Shown piece by piece: positions 43,769 through 53,039 of a stretch of 64,000 nucleotides of DNA (position 1 is the stretch's first letter; each line of letters starts with the position of its first letter). Made by a program: the position numbers and the translations under genes. The DNA lies in contig NZ_MDJS01000001.1 of assembly GCF_001705515.1 (NCBI RefSeq), positions 1,488,001 to 1,552,000 of the forward strand, in the 5' to 3' direction. The DNA is from Mucilaginibacter sp. PPCGB 2223 (GTDB lineage Bacteria > Bacteroidota > Bacteroidia > Sphingobacteriales > Sphingobacteriaceae). Below the pieces are notes generated by a model. The model was not told where the DNA came from. It was given only the letters and a program-made list of their open reading frames with translations, and did not search any database.

Positions 43769-43917
43769 TTTTTAGTTTTCGTTAAGACTCAATTGAGTTA
43801 AAACAGTTTAAATTTATAGATAGAATATCTTATTTTATTTTACGAAATTAACAATTAATATCCAATCGTTGTACAAATTTTGCAATTTACCATAAACCGA
43901 TTAAGGTGCATTTTGTT
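43769..43917. promoter_or_regulatory. probable promoter region of the glycan export operon
   Basis: The 149 bases between the kdsD stop and the exporter start are very AT-rich and hold no gene or terminator-like hairpin. A CTCAATTGAG palindrome occurs at 43790-43799, 22-31 bases before the exporter start. I could not place a convincing -33/-7 pair. Confidence 0.35.
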
Positions 43918-44853
43918 CTAATTATGATAAATCTGGTAAACCCCTTTTACCGTATGCTTGTGGGCCGAACCAACCAAGACGGTCACTATTTTTTTATCTA
44001 TCATCAGGTTATCAGCAGTATTGAGATACTCGTTTTCGTCAACTATAACGGGGTTACGGTTCATCATATCACTGATATTGAGTTTTGATGTATCGGCAAT
44101 TTGTACCAGGGCACGGCGCAGGTCGCCGTCTGTTACGATACCTTCAACTTTTTCGCCTGTCCCGACGATGACCATCCCTATCCTGCCTTCAGACATTTTC
44201 AACACCAGCTCGGTAAACGTAGCATCAGTATTGATAAAGGGCAAATTATCTGTACGCATCAGATCTTTCACTTTAAGCACCAGCTTACGGCCAAGGCTTC
44301 CTCCCGGATGGAAACGTGCAAAATCTGTTTCTTTAAACTCTCTCGACTCCATCAAGGCAACAGCAATAGCATCCCCCATAACCAGCGCCGCAGTCGTCGA
44401 CGAAGTAGGCGCCAGCTTTAACGGGCAGGCTTCGTGCTTTATGCTAACATTTAAATGATAATCGCTGTTGCGGGCGATGGTTGACTCGGCATTACCTGTC
44501 AGCGCGATCAGTATATTTTTATTCCATTTCAGATAAGGTATCAGCTTCAGAACCTCGTCAGTTTCGCCCGAATAGGATATCATGATCACGATATCGTCCG
44601 CACCGATCATACCCAGGTCGCCATGAAAAGCCTCGCCTGGATGCATAAAGAAACTCGACGTGCCTGTGCTTGATAAAGTAGCTGCTATTTTTTTTCCGAT
44701 CAGGCCTGATTTGCCGATACCGGTAATAATTACCTTACCTGTACCTTTTAATATAGCCTGTATAACACGGTCAAATTCATCATCGAGCTGACTGGCTACA
44801 TGCAGCAGCGACTCGATCTCAATATCAAAAACACGGCGGGCTATATCTTTCAT
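43918..44853 (-). CDS. kdsD: D-arabinose 5-phosphate isomerase
   Basis: This 311-residue protein is a KpsF/GutQ/KdsD enzyme: a SIS domain (about 30-180, with VIITGIGKSGLIGKKIAATL and LAPTSSTTAALVMGDAIAVA) followed by two CBS domains (about 205-310). It converts ribulose 5-phosphate to arabinose 5-phosphate, the first Kdo precursor. It sits 11 bases after kdsA, forming a Kdo two-gene unit just upstream of the export genes. GRFHPGGSLGRKL-type sequence (FARFHPGGSLGRKL) links SIS and CBS parts as in the family. Confidence 0.95.
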   Translation of the reverse strand: MKDIARRVFDIEIESLLHVASQLDDEFDRVIQAILKGTGKVIITGIGKSGLIGKKIAATLSSTGTSSFFMHPGEAFHGDLGMIGADDIVIMISYSGETDEVLKLIPYLKWNKNILIALTGNAESTIARNSDYHLNVSIKHEACPLKLAPTSSTTAALVMGDAIAVALMESREFKETDFARFHPGGSLGRKLVLKVKDLMRTDNLPFINTDATFTELVLKMSEGRIGMVIVGTGEKVEGIVTDGDLRRALVQIADTSKLNISDMMNRNPVIVDENEYLNTADNLMIDKKIVTVLVGSAHKHTVKGVYQIYHN

Positions 44854-44864
44854 TAACCAGGCTG

Positions 44865-45644
44865 CTATTTGTTTAACAAAGGTGCGATAACGTTTTCCAA
44901 TTCGTGCAGCTTAACCATGTTCGGGCCATCGCTCAAAGCGTTATCCGGATCCGGGTGTGTTTCCATAAAATACCCGTCGGCGCCAAAAGCTTTGGCAGCC
45001 ATGGCCATCATGGGTACAAAGGTACGGTCGCCACCGGTTTTGCCTCCTGCCCCGCCCGGCCGCTGTACCGAATGCGTACAATCCATACATACCGGGTAGC
45101 CAAACTGCTTCATGTCATATATATTCCTGAAATCGACAGCCAGATTATTATAACCATACATATTGCCGCGCTCGGTAAGGATAACCTGTTTGTTTCCGGC
45201 TTCAACAACTTTTTGAGCCGGGTAAAACATATCCTGGCCCGATAAAAACTGAGCTTTCTTTACATTCACGATCTTACCGGTTTGCGCAGCAGCTACCAAT
45301 AAATCGGTTTGACGGCATAAAAAAGCCGGTATCTGTAATATATCAACTACCTGGGCGGCTATTGCTGCCTGCCCCGGCTCATGAATATCGGTAGTGCAGG
45401 GCAAGCCAAAACGCTCTTTAACGTTATTCAGCATTTCCATCCCCTTTTTAATACCCGGGCCGCGATAGGAATGTATGGAAGTTCGATTGGCCTTATCGAA
45501 CGATGACTTAAAAATAACAGGCACGTTAAACTTTTGCCCAATGGTAGCAACCTTATCGGCAACGGTATATAACAACTCCTGATCTTCCATCACGCAGGGG
45601 CCCAATATGAAAAACGGGGCGCTGCTTATTTGCTCAAATAACAT
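44865..45644 (-). CDS. kdsA: 3-deoxy-8-phosphooctulonate synthase
   Basis: This 259-residue barrel enzyme condenses arabinose 5-phosphate with phosphoenolpyruvate to give Kdo 8-phosphate. Family motifs are FILGPCVMED, FKSSFDKANRTS, GLPCTTDIHEP, QIPAFLCRQTDLL, VNVKKAQFLS and the metal/phosphate region METHPDPDNALSDGPN. Length is slightly short of E. coli KdsA (284), as usual in Bacteroidetes. It leads the kdsA-kdsD unit; the 517 bases upstream hold no gene on this strand. Confidence 0.96.
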   Translation of the reverse strand: MLFEQISSAPFFILGPCVMEDQELLYTVADKVATIGQKFNVPVIFKSSFDKANRTSIHSYRGPGIKKGMEMLNNVKERFGLPCTTDIHEPGQAAIAAQVVDILQIPAFLCRQTDLLVAAAQTGKIVNVKKAQFLSGQDMFYPAQKVVEAGNKQVILTERGNMYGYNNLAVDFRNIYDMKQFGYPVCMDCTHSVQRPGGAGGKTGGDRTFVPMMAMAAKAFGADGYFMETHPDPDNALSDGPNMVKLHELENVIAPLLNK

Positions 45645-46018
45645 AGTTATGGATTAAATTCCCCCGCAAAGATGGAAATTATTGTTAATTTTTGATGAAA
45701 AATGTACTGTGCACAACCAACCATCAATTAAATTTAATTAACATTTGCACTTTGCCTATAGCCTGTTATTGCCATATTATATTTTATTGAGGACAGCTTT
45801 CGCAGCACAAAAACTAAATACTTAGGTTAAAATCGGTATAAAAACACCAAATCCGATTAGTTAAACCATTAATTATGTAGTATATGTGGAAAAAAAATGT
45901 GTTAAATTATTGTTAAAAATTAGTCTGGTAATTCTATAGATTATATATTTGTATCAATTGTTAATTTATCCGTACTAACCAATTTGTTCTTTATGATAAA
46001 TAATGAGGTCAGTTAACT
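45645..46018 (+). ncRNA. AT-rich intergenic region, possible small RNA gene
   Basis: No protein frame fits this stretch, yet a strong intrinsic terminator on the plus strand (46019-46050) has no gene before it. A TATATTTG box (45944-45951) matches the Bacteroidetes -7 consensus TAnnTTTG and would give a transcript of roughly 90-100 bases ending in that hairpin. No good -33 element at normal spacing was found. The kdsA promoter presumably also lies in this region on the other strand. Confidence 0.35.
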
Positions 46019-46050
46019 AAAAAGAGAAAGTTCCCACTTTCTCTTTTTTT
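46019..46050 (+). terminator. orphan intrinsic terminator
   Basis: AAAAAGAGAAAG and its complement form a perfect 12-bp stem with the loop TTCCCA, followed by a T-run. The gene downstream starts at 46162, and the minus strand has no gene running into it, so it should end an unannotated plus-strand transcript or act as an attenuator for the downstream gene. Confidence 0.75.
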
Positions 46051-46161
46051 TGTTTTATAGCCTTACGGATATGTTAAAAAAAGTGAAATATCCCTCCTGC
46101 CAGCAACGTTATCCATTCACAATTGATAAACTTGCATCATTATTAAATATACCCAGTACTA

Positions 46162-46881
46162 ATGAAGCGTACGCTGCTTGCCTTTACATTGTTGTTATTT
46201 GCCTGCCGGGCTGCTTATGGGCAAATACCGGTAAGCGGAAAAGTTTTGGAAAAAGGCACACGTGTAACGTTGGCCGGTGTAAAAGTGCAAAATACCACTA
46301 CTAAGGATAATACCCTTACCAATGCCGCAGGCATATTCAGTATTAAAGCTAAAGCCGGCGACATGTTGATCTTCGAATCGTTTGCTTACAAACCGGACAC
46401 AGTGCTGGTAACCAATGCGCGTTACCTGGAGATACTGCTGCAGCCACAAAACACCAATTTAAAAGAGGTAACAATTAAGAACCAATCGACCAAACTGGGC
46501 AATTTAAAGGATACGACCTTTCATAATCAGGCAGTGACCTACCAGCGCGATGCAAACGGCAGCCCGATAGGCGGCCTGGCTATACGGTTTGGTTACGGAA
46601 AAAGCGCTAAAGAGAAACGTGCCGAAAAACTGGGATACGATACCGTAGCCACGGCACAGATAGATAAGGCTTTCAGCCCGGCGAGCGTGAGCAAATACAT
46701 CCCGTTAAAAGGCAATGACCTGAAACAGTTCATCGCAATATATCGCCCGACCATTAAACAATATAAAGCGCCAAATTTTGACCTGGCGCTTTATCTGAAT
46801 GATTGTTATCAAAAGTTTTTAGCCTTGCCGCCCGATAAACGCAAGCTGGCATCGCTTAAAGCAGATACTGCCGGCAATTAA
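46162..46881 (+). CDS. secreted carboxypeptidase-regulatory-like domain protein
   Basis: This 239-residue protein has a signal peptide (MKRTLLAFTLLLFACRAAYG) and one carboxypeptidase D regulatory-like beta-sandwich (about 22-105), with SGKVLEKGTRVTLAGVKVQN and TNAAGIFSIKAKAGD. The remainder is not recognised; it is basic and contains no catalytic motif I can name. Similar small proteins are frequent in Bacteroidetes envelopes, where the domain occurs at the N-terminus of TonB-dependent receptors. Its stop codon overlaps that of the convergent peptidase gene in the sequence TTAA. Confidence 0.75.
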   Translation: MKRTLLAFTLLLFACRAAYGQIPVSGKVLEKGTRVTLAGVKVQNTTTKDNTLTNAAGIFSIKAKAGDMLIFESFAYKPDTVLVTNARYLEILLQPQNTNLKEVTIKNQSTKLGNLKDTTFHNQAVTYQRDANGSPIGGLAIRFGYGKSAKEKRAEKLGYDTVATAQIDKAFSPASVSKYIPLKGNDLKQFIAIYRPTIKQYKAPNFDLALYLNDCYQKFLALPPDKRKLASLKADTAGN

Positions 46882-48152
46882 TATTTCCCTACAATCACTT
46901 TGTGAAACTGACCGAAATTCAGATACTTGCCTGCAAGCCTTAATACGTCGTTAGCGGTGATGCTACGCACGACTTCGGTATACTGGTCGTAATATTCAAA
47001 ATCGAGCCCGCTTAGGTAAACATTCTTAAACTTATCGGCGTGCGAAAAGACATTCTCCAAACTGCCCAACAGCGAGCCGAGCATATAGTTTTTAACTAAA
47101 GATAGCTCTTCCTCACTGATCAGTTCGGTTTTAAGGATATTGATCTCCTTTTCGATCTCAGCCAATGCCTGGCGTGTAACATCTGCTCCTACCTCGGTAG
47201 CAATAAATATACTACCGGTGGCTTTCATCGAAGCCATCCCCGAACCGATACCATAAGTGTAACCTTTATCCTCGCGAATGTTGGCCATCAGTCTCGATCC
47301 AAAATAGCCTCCTAAAATAGTATTCACAACCTGCAACGCCGGGAAATCGGGGTGAGTACGATTGATGAGCATAGTACCCAAACGTATGGCAGATTGCAGT
47401 GCACCGGGCTTTTCGATATAATTGAATAACTGCTCTGATGTTTTAAAGCCAGGCTGTGTGATATCGGGCACATTATTGCCGGTCCAGTTCTTACCAAAGC
47501 AATCTGTTATTTCTTTTAAAATATCATCGTCAATCTTACCGGCAGCTATCAGCGTACAGTTATTGGGCTGATACATTTGCTTAAAGTACGCCAGCATGTC
47601 GTCGCGCTGTATCTGTGCGTAATCTTCGACTTCCGGACTGATACCATACATGGTTCCGCCAAATAAAGCCTTGTTAAAAGTGCGGCGGGCCACAAAATCA
47701 TTCTTCTGCAGGCTAACCTGCAGCTTTTGCTGCTGGTTGCGGATAAACGTAGCCAACTCCTTTTCGGGAAATACAGATTCGGTGAGCACCTCTTTAACAA
47801 CAGGCAATGTATGTTTGAGATGCTTATTTAAGCAATACAGCGTTACCTGCGAATGATCGAAACCATAGTCGACCTGTAAAAATGCGCCATAATAGTCGAT
47901 AGCATCGGCGATTTGGGCGGCGGTTAAATTATTGGTACCATCGTTCAGCATGGTATTTACCGCAATGTTTAACAGTGGTTTTTCGGGATTGAACCGCAGG
48001 TTATTAAATATCCATTCGATGCGCACCAGTTCCTGCTCGCCTGAGTTAAACCAGTAAAAGTTGCAATCGTTCTCAAGCCTGATATGACCCGGAGCTATTA
48101 GTTTAATATGCTCAATTGCCTTAAATTCGGGAGTGATGGTTCTGTTTAACAT
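46878..48152 (-). CDS. M16-family peptidase homologue, non-catalytic subunit
   Basis: This 424-residue protein has the two-lobed M16B fold (lobes about 15-215 and 225-420). The zinc-binding HxxEH motif, expected in the first lobe, is missing; the equivalent stretch is NTMLNDGTNNLTAAQIADAI. The R/Y pair of the second lobe is kept (ADIREDKGYTYGIGSGM-type sequence, here NIREDKGYTYGIGSG). In bacterial M16B pairs one subunit carries the zinc and the other completes substrate binding. It overlaps the catalytic partner gene by one base, which fits a heterodimer. Confidence 0.88.
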   Translation of the reverse strand: MLNRTITPEFKAIEHIKLIAPGHIRLENDCNFYWFNSGEQELVRIEWIFNNLRFNPEKPLLNIAVNTMLNDGTNNLTAAQIADAIDYYGAFLQVDYGFDHSQVTLYCLNKHLKHTLPVVKEVLTESVFPEKELATFIRNQQQKLQVSLQKNDFVARRTFNKALFGGTMYGISPEVEDYAQIQRDDMLAYFKQMYQPNNCTLIAAGKIDDDILKEITDCFGKNWTGNNVPDITQPGFKTSEQLFNYIEKPGALQSAIRLGTMLINRTHPDFPALQVVNTILGGYFGSRLMANIREDKGYTYGIGSGMASMKATGSIFIATEVGADVTRQALAEIEKEINILKTELISEEELSLVKNYMLGSLLGSLENVFSHADKFKNVYLSGLDFEYYDQYTEVVRSITANDVLRLAGKYLNFGQFHKVIVGKY

Positions 48153-49387
48153 TATTCGGCCAGGTATATAAGCGTTGATGAGTTTTGTTTGCTGAACAGA
48201 TGCTGCGCCTGCCGCTGTACATGCTGAGGCGTAATGGCCAGGTAACGGCTTATTTCGAGATTAAGCTGATCGGCATCGCCTAACAGCTCAAAAAATGCCA
48301 GGTTCATGGCCTTATCCAGTAACGACATTTCGGAGAACATCATGGTCGACTCGGTTTTGTTTTTAACCTTGGTCAGCTCGTCGTTCTCAACCAATTCGTT
48401 CTTTATCTTCTCCAGTTCTTCCCAAATGGCAGCCTCGGCATCGGCAATGCTTACACCTGCAAGCGGTTTGCCGTCTACAACAAACATACCTGCGTCAATA
48501 CTTTCGGTGGTGTAGGCATGTATCTCGCTGAACAGTTGTTTTTCTTTAACCAGTGTGCGGTATAAACGTGAAGAGTTACCGCGCGAAAGCAGGTCGGATA
48601 TCAGATCAGTAGTATAATATTCTTCGTCGGTACGTTCGGGCATGTGAAACGCGATATACAGGCTGTTCAAAGGCACTTTTGCAGTAACGGTTTGGCGCCT
48701 TGCTTCGGTCTGCACAGGCTCCTGAGGCAGGTCACGATGGTATTTTAAGCCTGCAGGTATCGGGCCGAACCATTTTTCGGCAAGGGCCCTGATCTGTTCG
48801 GTATCCACATCGCCGCCAACAACCATAATGGCATTTTGCGGGTTGTAGTGTTTTTTAAAGAAAGCTTTTACATCACCTATCTGCGCTTCCTCGATGTGGG
48901 CAAGCTCTTTACCAATGGTTGCCCAGCGGTAAGGGTGTACCTTATAAGCCAGCGGCCGTAGTTTTAGCCACACGTCGCCGTATGGTTGGTTAAGATACCG
49001 TTGCTTAAACTCTTCCATCACCACGTTGCGCTGCACTTCGAGGCTTTTTTCGCTGAAAGCCAGGCTGAGCATACGGTCGCTCTCGAGCCAGAAGGCTGTT
49101 TCGATGTTAACCGCAGGCAGCGTGATATAATAGTTGGTAATATCGTTACTGGTAAATGCATTGTTCTCGCCGCCAACCCGTTGTAAAGGCTCATCGTAAC
49201 TGGGTATGTTAACCGAGCCGCCGAACATGAGGTGTTCGAACAGGTGGGCAAAGCCGGTTTGCTTTGGATCTTCGTCGCGGGCGCCAACATCATACAAAAT
49301 ATTGAGCACCGCCATCGGTGTGGTTTTATCTTCGTGAACAATGACCCGCAGGCCATTATCTAATGTAAAGCGGTTGAATTTAACCAT
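48152..49387 (-). CDS. M16-family zinc peptidase, catalytic subunit
   Basis: This 411-residue M16B peptidase has the inverted zinc motif His48-x2-Glu51-His52 (GFAHLFEHLMFGGS) and the distal ligand Glu in VVMEEFKQRY. It lacks a signal peptide, so it is probably cytoplasmic unless exported otherwise. With the following gene it should form a heterodimeric peptidase for small peptides or misfolded fragments. It is first in a two-gene operon, and the 139 bases upstream contain the terminator of the OmpA-family gene. Confidence 0.92.
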   Translation of the reverse strand: MVKFNRFTLDNGLRVIVHEDKTTPMAVLNILYDVGARDEDPKQTGFAHLFEHLMFGGSVNIPSYDEPLQRVGGENNAFTSNDITNYYITLPAVNIETAFWLESDRMLSLAFSEKSLEVQRNVVMEEFKQRYLNQPYGDVWLKLRPLAYKVHPYRWATIGKELAHIEEAQIGDVKAFFKKHYNPQNAIMVVGGDVDTEQIRALAEKWFGPIPAGLKYHRDLPQEPVQTEARRQTVTAKVPLNSLYIAFHMPERTDEEYYTTDLISDLLSRGNSSRLYRTLVKEKQLFSEIHAYTTESIDAGMFVVDGKPLAGVSIADAEAAIWEELEKIKNELVENDELTKVKNKTESTMMFSEMSLLDKAMNLAFFELLGDADQLNLEISRYLAITPQHVQRQAQHLFSKQNSSTLIYLAE

Positions 49388-49465
49388 GTAATAAACTAAG
49401 AAACAGATTTGTTAAAACGGACAGCAAAGGTAAAATTTTTAGTGGTTTTAAAAACCCCGGGGCAA

Positions 49466-49497
49466 CAAAAAGGGCGCCATCAATTTTGACGACACCC
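49466..49497 (-). terminator. intrinsic terminator of the OmpA-family gene
   Basis: As minus-strand RNA, GGGUGUCGUC pairs with GAUGGCGCCC using three G-U wobbles around AAAAUU, followed by UUUUUGUUG. On the plus strand the wobbles become C-A mismatches, so the hairpin is strand specific and points to the gene ending at 49527. Confidence 0.75.
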
Positions 49498-49526
49498 CAG
49501 TTTAAACCAATATAACCAATCAAAAA

Positions 49527-50996
49527 TCAATAAATCTGTACGCGCCTGTTCAGCATACGCCCTTCCTCGCTGGCGTTGCTGGCAACGGCTTTTGTTTCGC
49601 CCATGGCCTTTACGGCAAGTTGCTTTTCGTTAACACCGGCTTTTACCAGGTAGGCCTTTACTGCCAATGCCCGTTGCAATGATAAGCGCATATTGTGATC
49701 GCTTGTGCCTTCGGATGATGAATAACCGCTCAATACCACGTTTTTGTTGTTATTAGCTTTTAGCTCCGCGGCTATCGCATCCAGCGTTTTAAAGTAGGCA
49801 GGCATAATTTCGGCGTTGTTATAATTAAATATTATCGTTTTGTTGCAAGGCATACCGGTATCCGTAGCTGTGCTGTTCTTAATCAATATTTCACGGATGA
49901 CACTATCGCGTTTGATAAGCGTGCTATCAACCTTAACCGGGCAGCCTGCTCCATCCACAATTACACCTTTTGGGGTATTAGGGCATTTATCGAAGTAATC
50001 GGGAACACCATCTTCGTCGCTATCTCCTTTCAGTTCGATGATGGCGTGTTCGATGCCTGTCAGCCTCATCTTCAATATCTCGAACTCATCCCGTATCGAA
50101 TGATCTTCCAACTCATTATAGATCAGCGATACCGGGTTCACCCAATCGATATTTGGCTTTGAGCTTTTGCCTATGGAAAACTCAAGCGAAGCATAACCGT
50201 AAGAAAACTTATCTTTCTGATAATCGCGGCCATTGGCCGACATATTGTGGATGCCATCGAGAAAATCATCATCGATGAAGTTTTCGGTATAACCGGTGTT
50301 GACAGCAAACCGATCGTTGATCCGGAATTTGACCCCCGCACCGACAAATGTGGTAAACTCGTGGATATACACTTTATTTTTAAATGCACCGTTGAGGTAT
50401 TTTGTGCTGAACGATGTACCATCCTTATAATAAACCGTCGGGGCAAAACCTAAAAAGCCCTCGCCGCCTAAAACAAAAAAACTCATACTTTGCTTACGCT
50501 GCATATAACTAACAGTACCTAAATTTGCGACGATACTGGTTGTAGCCGAATAACCCAACTCGGTGCGGTAGCTGCTGATGGCCTCGTCATATTGGCGCGG
50601 TACGGAGCCCGACATGTGCCCTGATAAGATATCGAACTGCAACCCGAATATGTGACCAAACTGCTTGCGTACCGAAATACCATAACCAGCATCGGGCGCA
50701 ACTTTGCGGAAATCGTTTTCGCCACCGGTTACTACCGATGTTGATAATACCCCGGCATTGAAACCGACGCTCCAGGTACGAAACTGCTTTAAGCCCCCAA
50801 ATACTTTTGGGGTAGGAACCGCAGATTTCTTTTTGTTGACATGGCGCGCCTTTTTTAATGTATCGGGCACAGATGATGCAGCGACGGCTCCGTCCTGAAG
50901 CGACCGTTGCACCGCTTTATATTTTTTACTTTGACCGTACGCCAGGATAAGCATAAAGCAAAAGCAAAACGTTGTTAGTAGTTTTGTTTTCATCAT
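49527..50996 (-). CDS. OmpA-family outer membrane protein
   Basis: This 489-residue protein has a signal peptide (MMKTKLLTTFCFCFMLILAY), a beta-strand-rich N-terminal barrel-like domain (about 75-300), a thrombospondin type-3 calcium-binding repeat (DSDEDGVPDYFDKCPNTPKG) and a C-terminal OmpA peptidoglycan-binding domain (about 375-489, with GYSSSEGTSDHNMRLSLQRA and NRRVQIY). It should link the outer membrane to the cell wall. This architecture is a hallmark of Bacteroidetes. It is a single-gene unit with its own terminator. Confidence 0.92.
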   Translation of the reverse strand: MMKTKLLTTFCFCFMLILAYGQSKKYKAVQRSLQDGAVAASSVPDTLKKARHVNKKKSAVPTPKVFGGLKQFRTWSVGFNAGVLSTSVVTGGENDFRKVAPDAGYGISVRKQFGHIFGLQFDILSGHMSGSVPRQYDEAISSYRTELGYSATTSIVANLGTVSYMQRKQSMSFFVLGGEGFLGFAPTVYYKDGTSFSTKYLNGAFKNKVYIHEFTTFVGAGVKFRINDRFAVNTGYTENFIDDDFLDGIHNMSANGRDYQKDKFSYGYASLEFSIGKSSKPNIDWVNPVSLIYNELEDHSIRDEFEILKMRLTGIEHAIIELKGDSDEDGVPDYFDKCPNTPKGVIVDGAGCPVKVDSTLIKRDSVIREILIKNSTATDTGMPCNKTIIFNYNNAEIMPAYFKTLDAIAAELKANNNKNVVLSGYSSSEGTSDHNMRLSLQRALAVKAYLVKAGVNEKQLAVKAMGETKAVASNASEEGRMLNRRVQIY

Positions 50997-50999
50997 AGT

Positions 51000-51671
51000 T
51001 GCATAGGGGAGGTTTAAATCTCACCCTTAACGATGCTATTTAAACTCTACCATCCCCCGCGCAAACACTATTCCCGTATTTTTGAGTTTTTTGCCACAAA
51101 AAAGCTTTTTTTCGAAATTTGCAAAACACTGTTAAAGGGTTGCCCGATACGTATATGCTCTGCTAAGAATCCTGTGCTTATCGATATATTCCAACAGCCC
51201 GGCTTGCTATTTCTCAAAGAATTAACCTGTGTGAAAAACTTTTATTTTTAATAAAATAAACCTCCCTAACCAGGCTATTTATCCGTCCACATATTAACCA
51301 TTTAAGTGTAAAACAACATTTTTAAGTGCGAAGATAAGTTGCCAGAAACTATCTAAAACGCCCCAACCGCCTGGTATTGGTATTTGAGATAGCTATCGTT
51401 ATAAGGCGCAGAAAACTGGCCAGGCGGTATTTTTATGAAAATGGCAAAAATTAATTTATTGCTAACAAAATTTAGTATAGCGAACAAAAGCCTCTTTATT
51501 GATTAAAGTGTGGAATTTGTGTGGAATTGTGGAAATTAATCCCCAGCATCATTGTTACACAGTCGGGCACATTTCTCAAAAATCACATAGTAAAGATAGA
51601 ATATGTGATTTGATAAAGCTAATTTTACGGCATTAAATACTACTATAACGATCAAGTAAATCAAGCACACT
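51000..51671. other. long intergenic region with two inverted repeats
   Basis: These 672 bases lie between divergent genes. Two structures were seen. At 51366-51428 ACCGCCTGG and CCAGGCGGT enclose 45 bases that include GATAGCTATC, and the right arm is followed by ATTTTTATG, so it could be a structured RNA or terminator. At 51580-51611 AAATCACATA and TATGTGATTT are separated by 12 bases and lie 61-92 bases before the cystathionine beta-synthase start. A local GTGGAATT repeat occurs near 51508-51535. No open frame with coding character was found. Confidence 0.45.
51580..51611. promoter_or_regulatory. inverted repeat upstream of cystathionine beta-synthase
   Basis: The 10-bp arms AAATCACATA and TATGTGATTT are perfect and separated by 12 bases. 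Without a T-run on the plus strand, an operator or 5'-leader hairpin is more likely than a terminator. Confidence 0.4.
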
Positions 51672-53039
51672 ATGTGGCATAATAATATTTTAGAAACCAT
51701 TGGTAATACCCCACTGGTAAAACTAAACAGAATAACCAAGGATATACCCGCTACGGTTTTGGCCAAGATTGAAACAACCAACCCCGGCAATTCGATTAAA
51801 GACCGTATGGCGCTTAAAATGATAGAAGATGCCGAAAAAAACGGTTTGTTAAAACCTGGCGGCACCATCATCGAAGGCACTTCGGGTAATACAGGGATGG
51901 GATTGGCTATGGCTGCTATTATTAAAGGTTATAAATGTATCTTCACCACTACTGATAAGCAATCGAAAGAAAAGGTCGACGCCCTGCGTGCCTTTGGCGC
52001 CGAGGTAATAGTTTGCCCTACCAATGTTGAGCCGGAAGACCCGCGCTCGTACTACTCGGTATCATCGCGCCTGGTACGAGAGACACCCAACTCGTGGAAA
52101 CCAAACCAATACGATAACCTGTCGAACTCGCAGGCTCATTACGAACAGACCGGGCCCGAGATATGGGACCAGACAGAAGGTAAAATAACGCACTTGGTGG
52201 CGGGTGTCGGCACAGGTGGCACCATATCTGGTATCGCTAAATTTTTAAAGGAGCAAAACCCCAACATCCAGGTATTGGGTATAGATACCTACGGTTCGGT
52301 ATTTAAAAAGTATAAAGAGACCGGCATTTTTGATAAAAATGAGATCTATCCTTATATAACTGAAGGCATTGGCGAAGACTTTTTACCGCAAAACGTCGAC
52401 TTTAACCTGATCGATCATTTTGAAAAGGTGACCGACAAGGATGCCGCCCTGATGACTCGCGAAATATCGCTTAAAGAGGGCATTTTTGTTGGGAACTCAT
52501 CGGGCTCAGCAGTTGCCGGGTTATTACAGATGAAAGACAGGTTTAAACCCGGCGATGTAGTGGTGGTGATCTTTCCCGATCACGGCTCGCGCTATATGGG
52601 TAAAATGTTTAATGAGGACTGGCTGCGCGAGCGCGGATTTTTAACCGATACCAAGCTTACCGCACGCAGTATCATAGCAAAAAAGGAAAAACAGGAAATT
52701 GTGACCATCGATTGCGAGAAAACCATTATCGAGGCGATAGGGACCATCAAAACTTTAAATATCTCGCAAATACCGGTAACGCAAAAAGGGATGGTTATCG
52801 GCAAGATAACCGAAAGCGGCATACTGGATGCTTTACTGGAAAACCCGTCGTTACGGTCAAGCCCGGTAAAAAGCATCGCTACGGGTTCGTTCCCGTTTGT
52901 GGATCTGAATACCAGTATCGACAAGATATCATCGCTGATCAATAAAGATAACACCGCAGTTTTGGTTGAGGACGAAAACGGCGCGATCGAGATCATTACA
53001 CAGTATGATATTATTAACGCGATAAGCGGAACCCCCTAA
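51672..53039 (+). CDS. cystathionine beta-synthase / cysteine synthase-like PLP enzyme with CBS pair
   Basis: This 455-residue enzyme has a fold-type II PLP domain (about 1-320) and two C-terminal CBS domains (about 335-455). The PLP lysine is Lys43 in GNSIKDRMALK, the substrate loop is EGTSGNTGMG, and the phosphate loop is GVGTGGTISG. It should condense serine or homocysteine-type substrates in sulfur amino acid metabolism; the CBS pair suggests nucleotide or SAM regulation as in eukaryotic CBS. There is no heme-binding N-terminus. Its last codons and stop lie inside a repeated C-tract palindrome. Confidence 0.9.
   Translation: MWHNNILETIGNTPLVKLNRITKDIPATVLAKIETTNPGNSIKDRMALKMIEDAEKNGLLKPGGTIIEGTSGNTGMGLAMAAIIKGYKCIFTTTDKQSKEKVDALRAFGAEVIVCPTNVEPEDPRSYYSVSSRLVRETPNSWKPNQYDNLSNSQAHYEQTGPEIWDQTEGKITHLVAGVGTGGTISGIAKFLKEQNPNIQVLGIDTYGSVFKKYKETGIFDKNEIYPYITEGIGEDFLPQNVDFNLIDHFEKVTDKDAALMTREISLKEGIFVGNSSGSAVAGLLQMKDRFKPGDVVVVIFPDHGSRYMGKMFNEDWLRERGFLTDTKLTARSIIAKKEKQEIVTIDCEKTIIEAIGTIKTLNISQIPVTQKGMVIGKITESGILDALLENPSLRSSPVKSIATGSFPFVDLNTSIDKISSLINKDNTAVLVEDENGAIEIITQYDIINAISGTP

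Noticed and set aside
46878..46881. TTAA overlap of the two convergent stop codons
   Set aside because: Such overlaps arise easily because TTAA reads as a stop on both strands; no function is implied.
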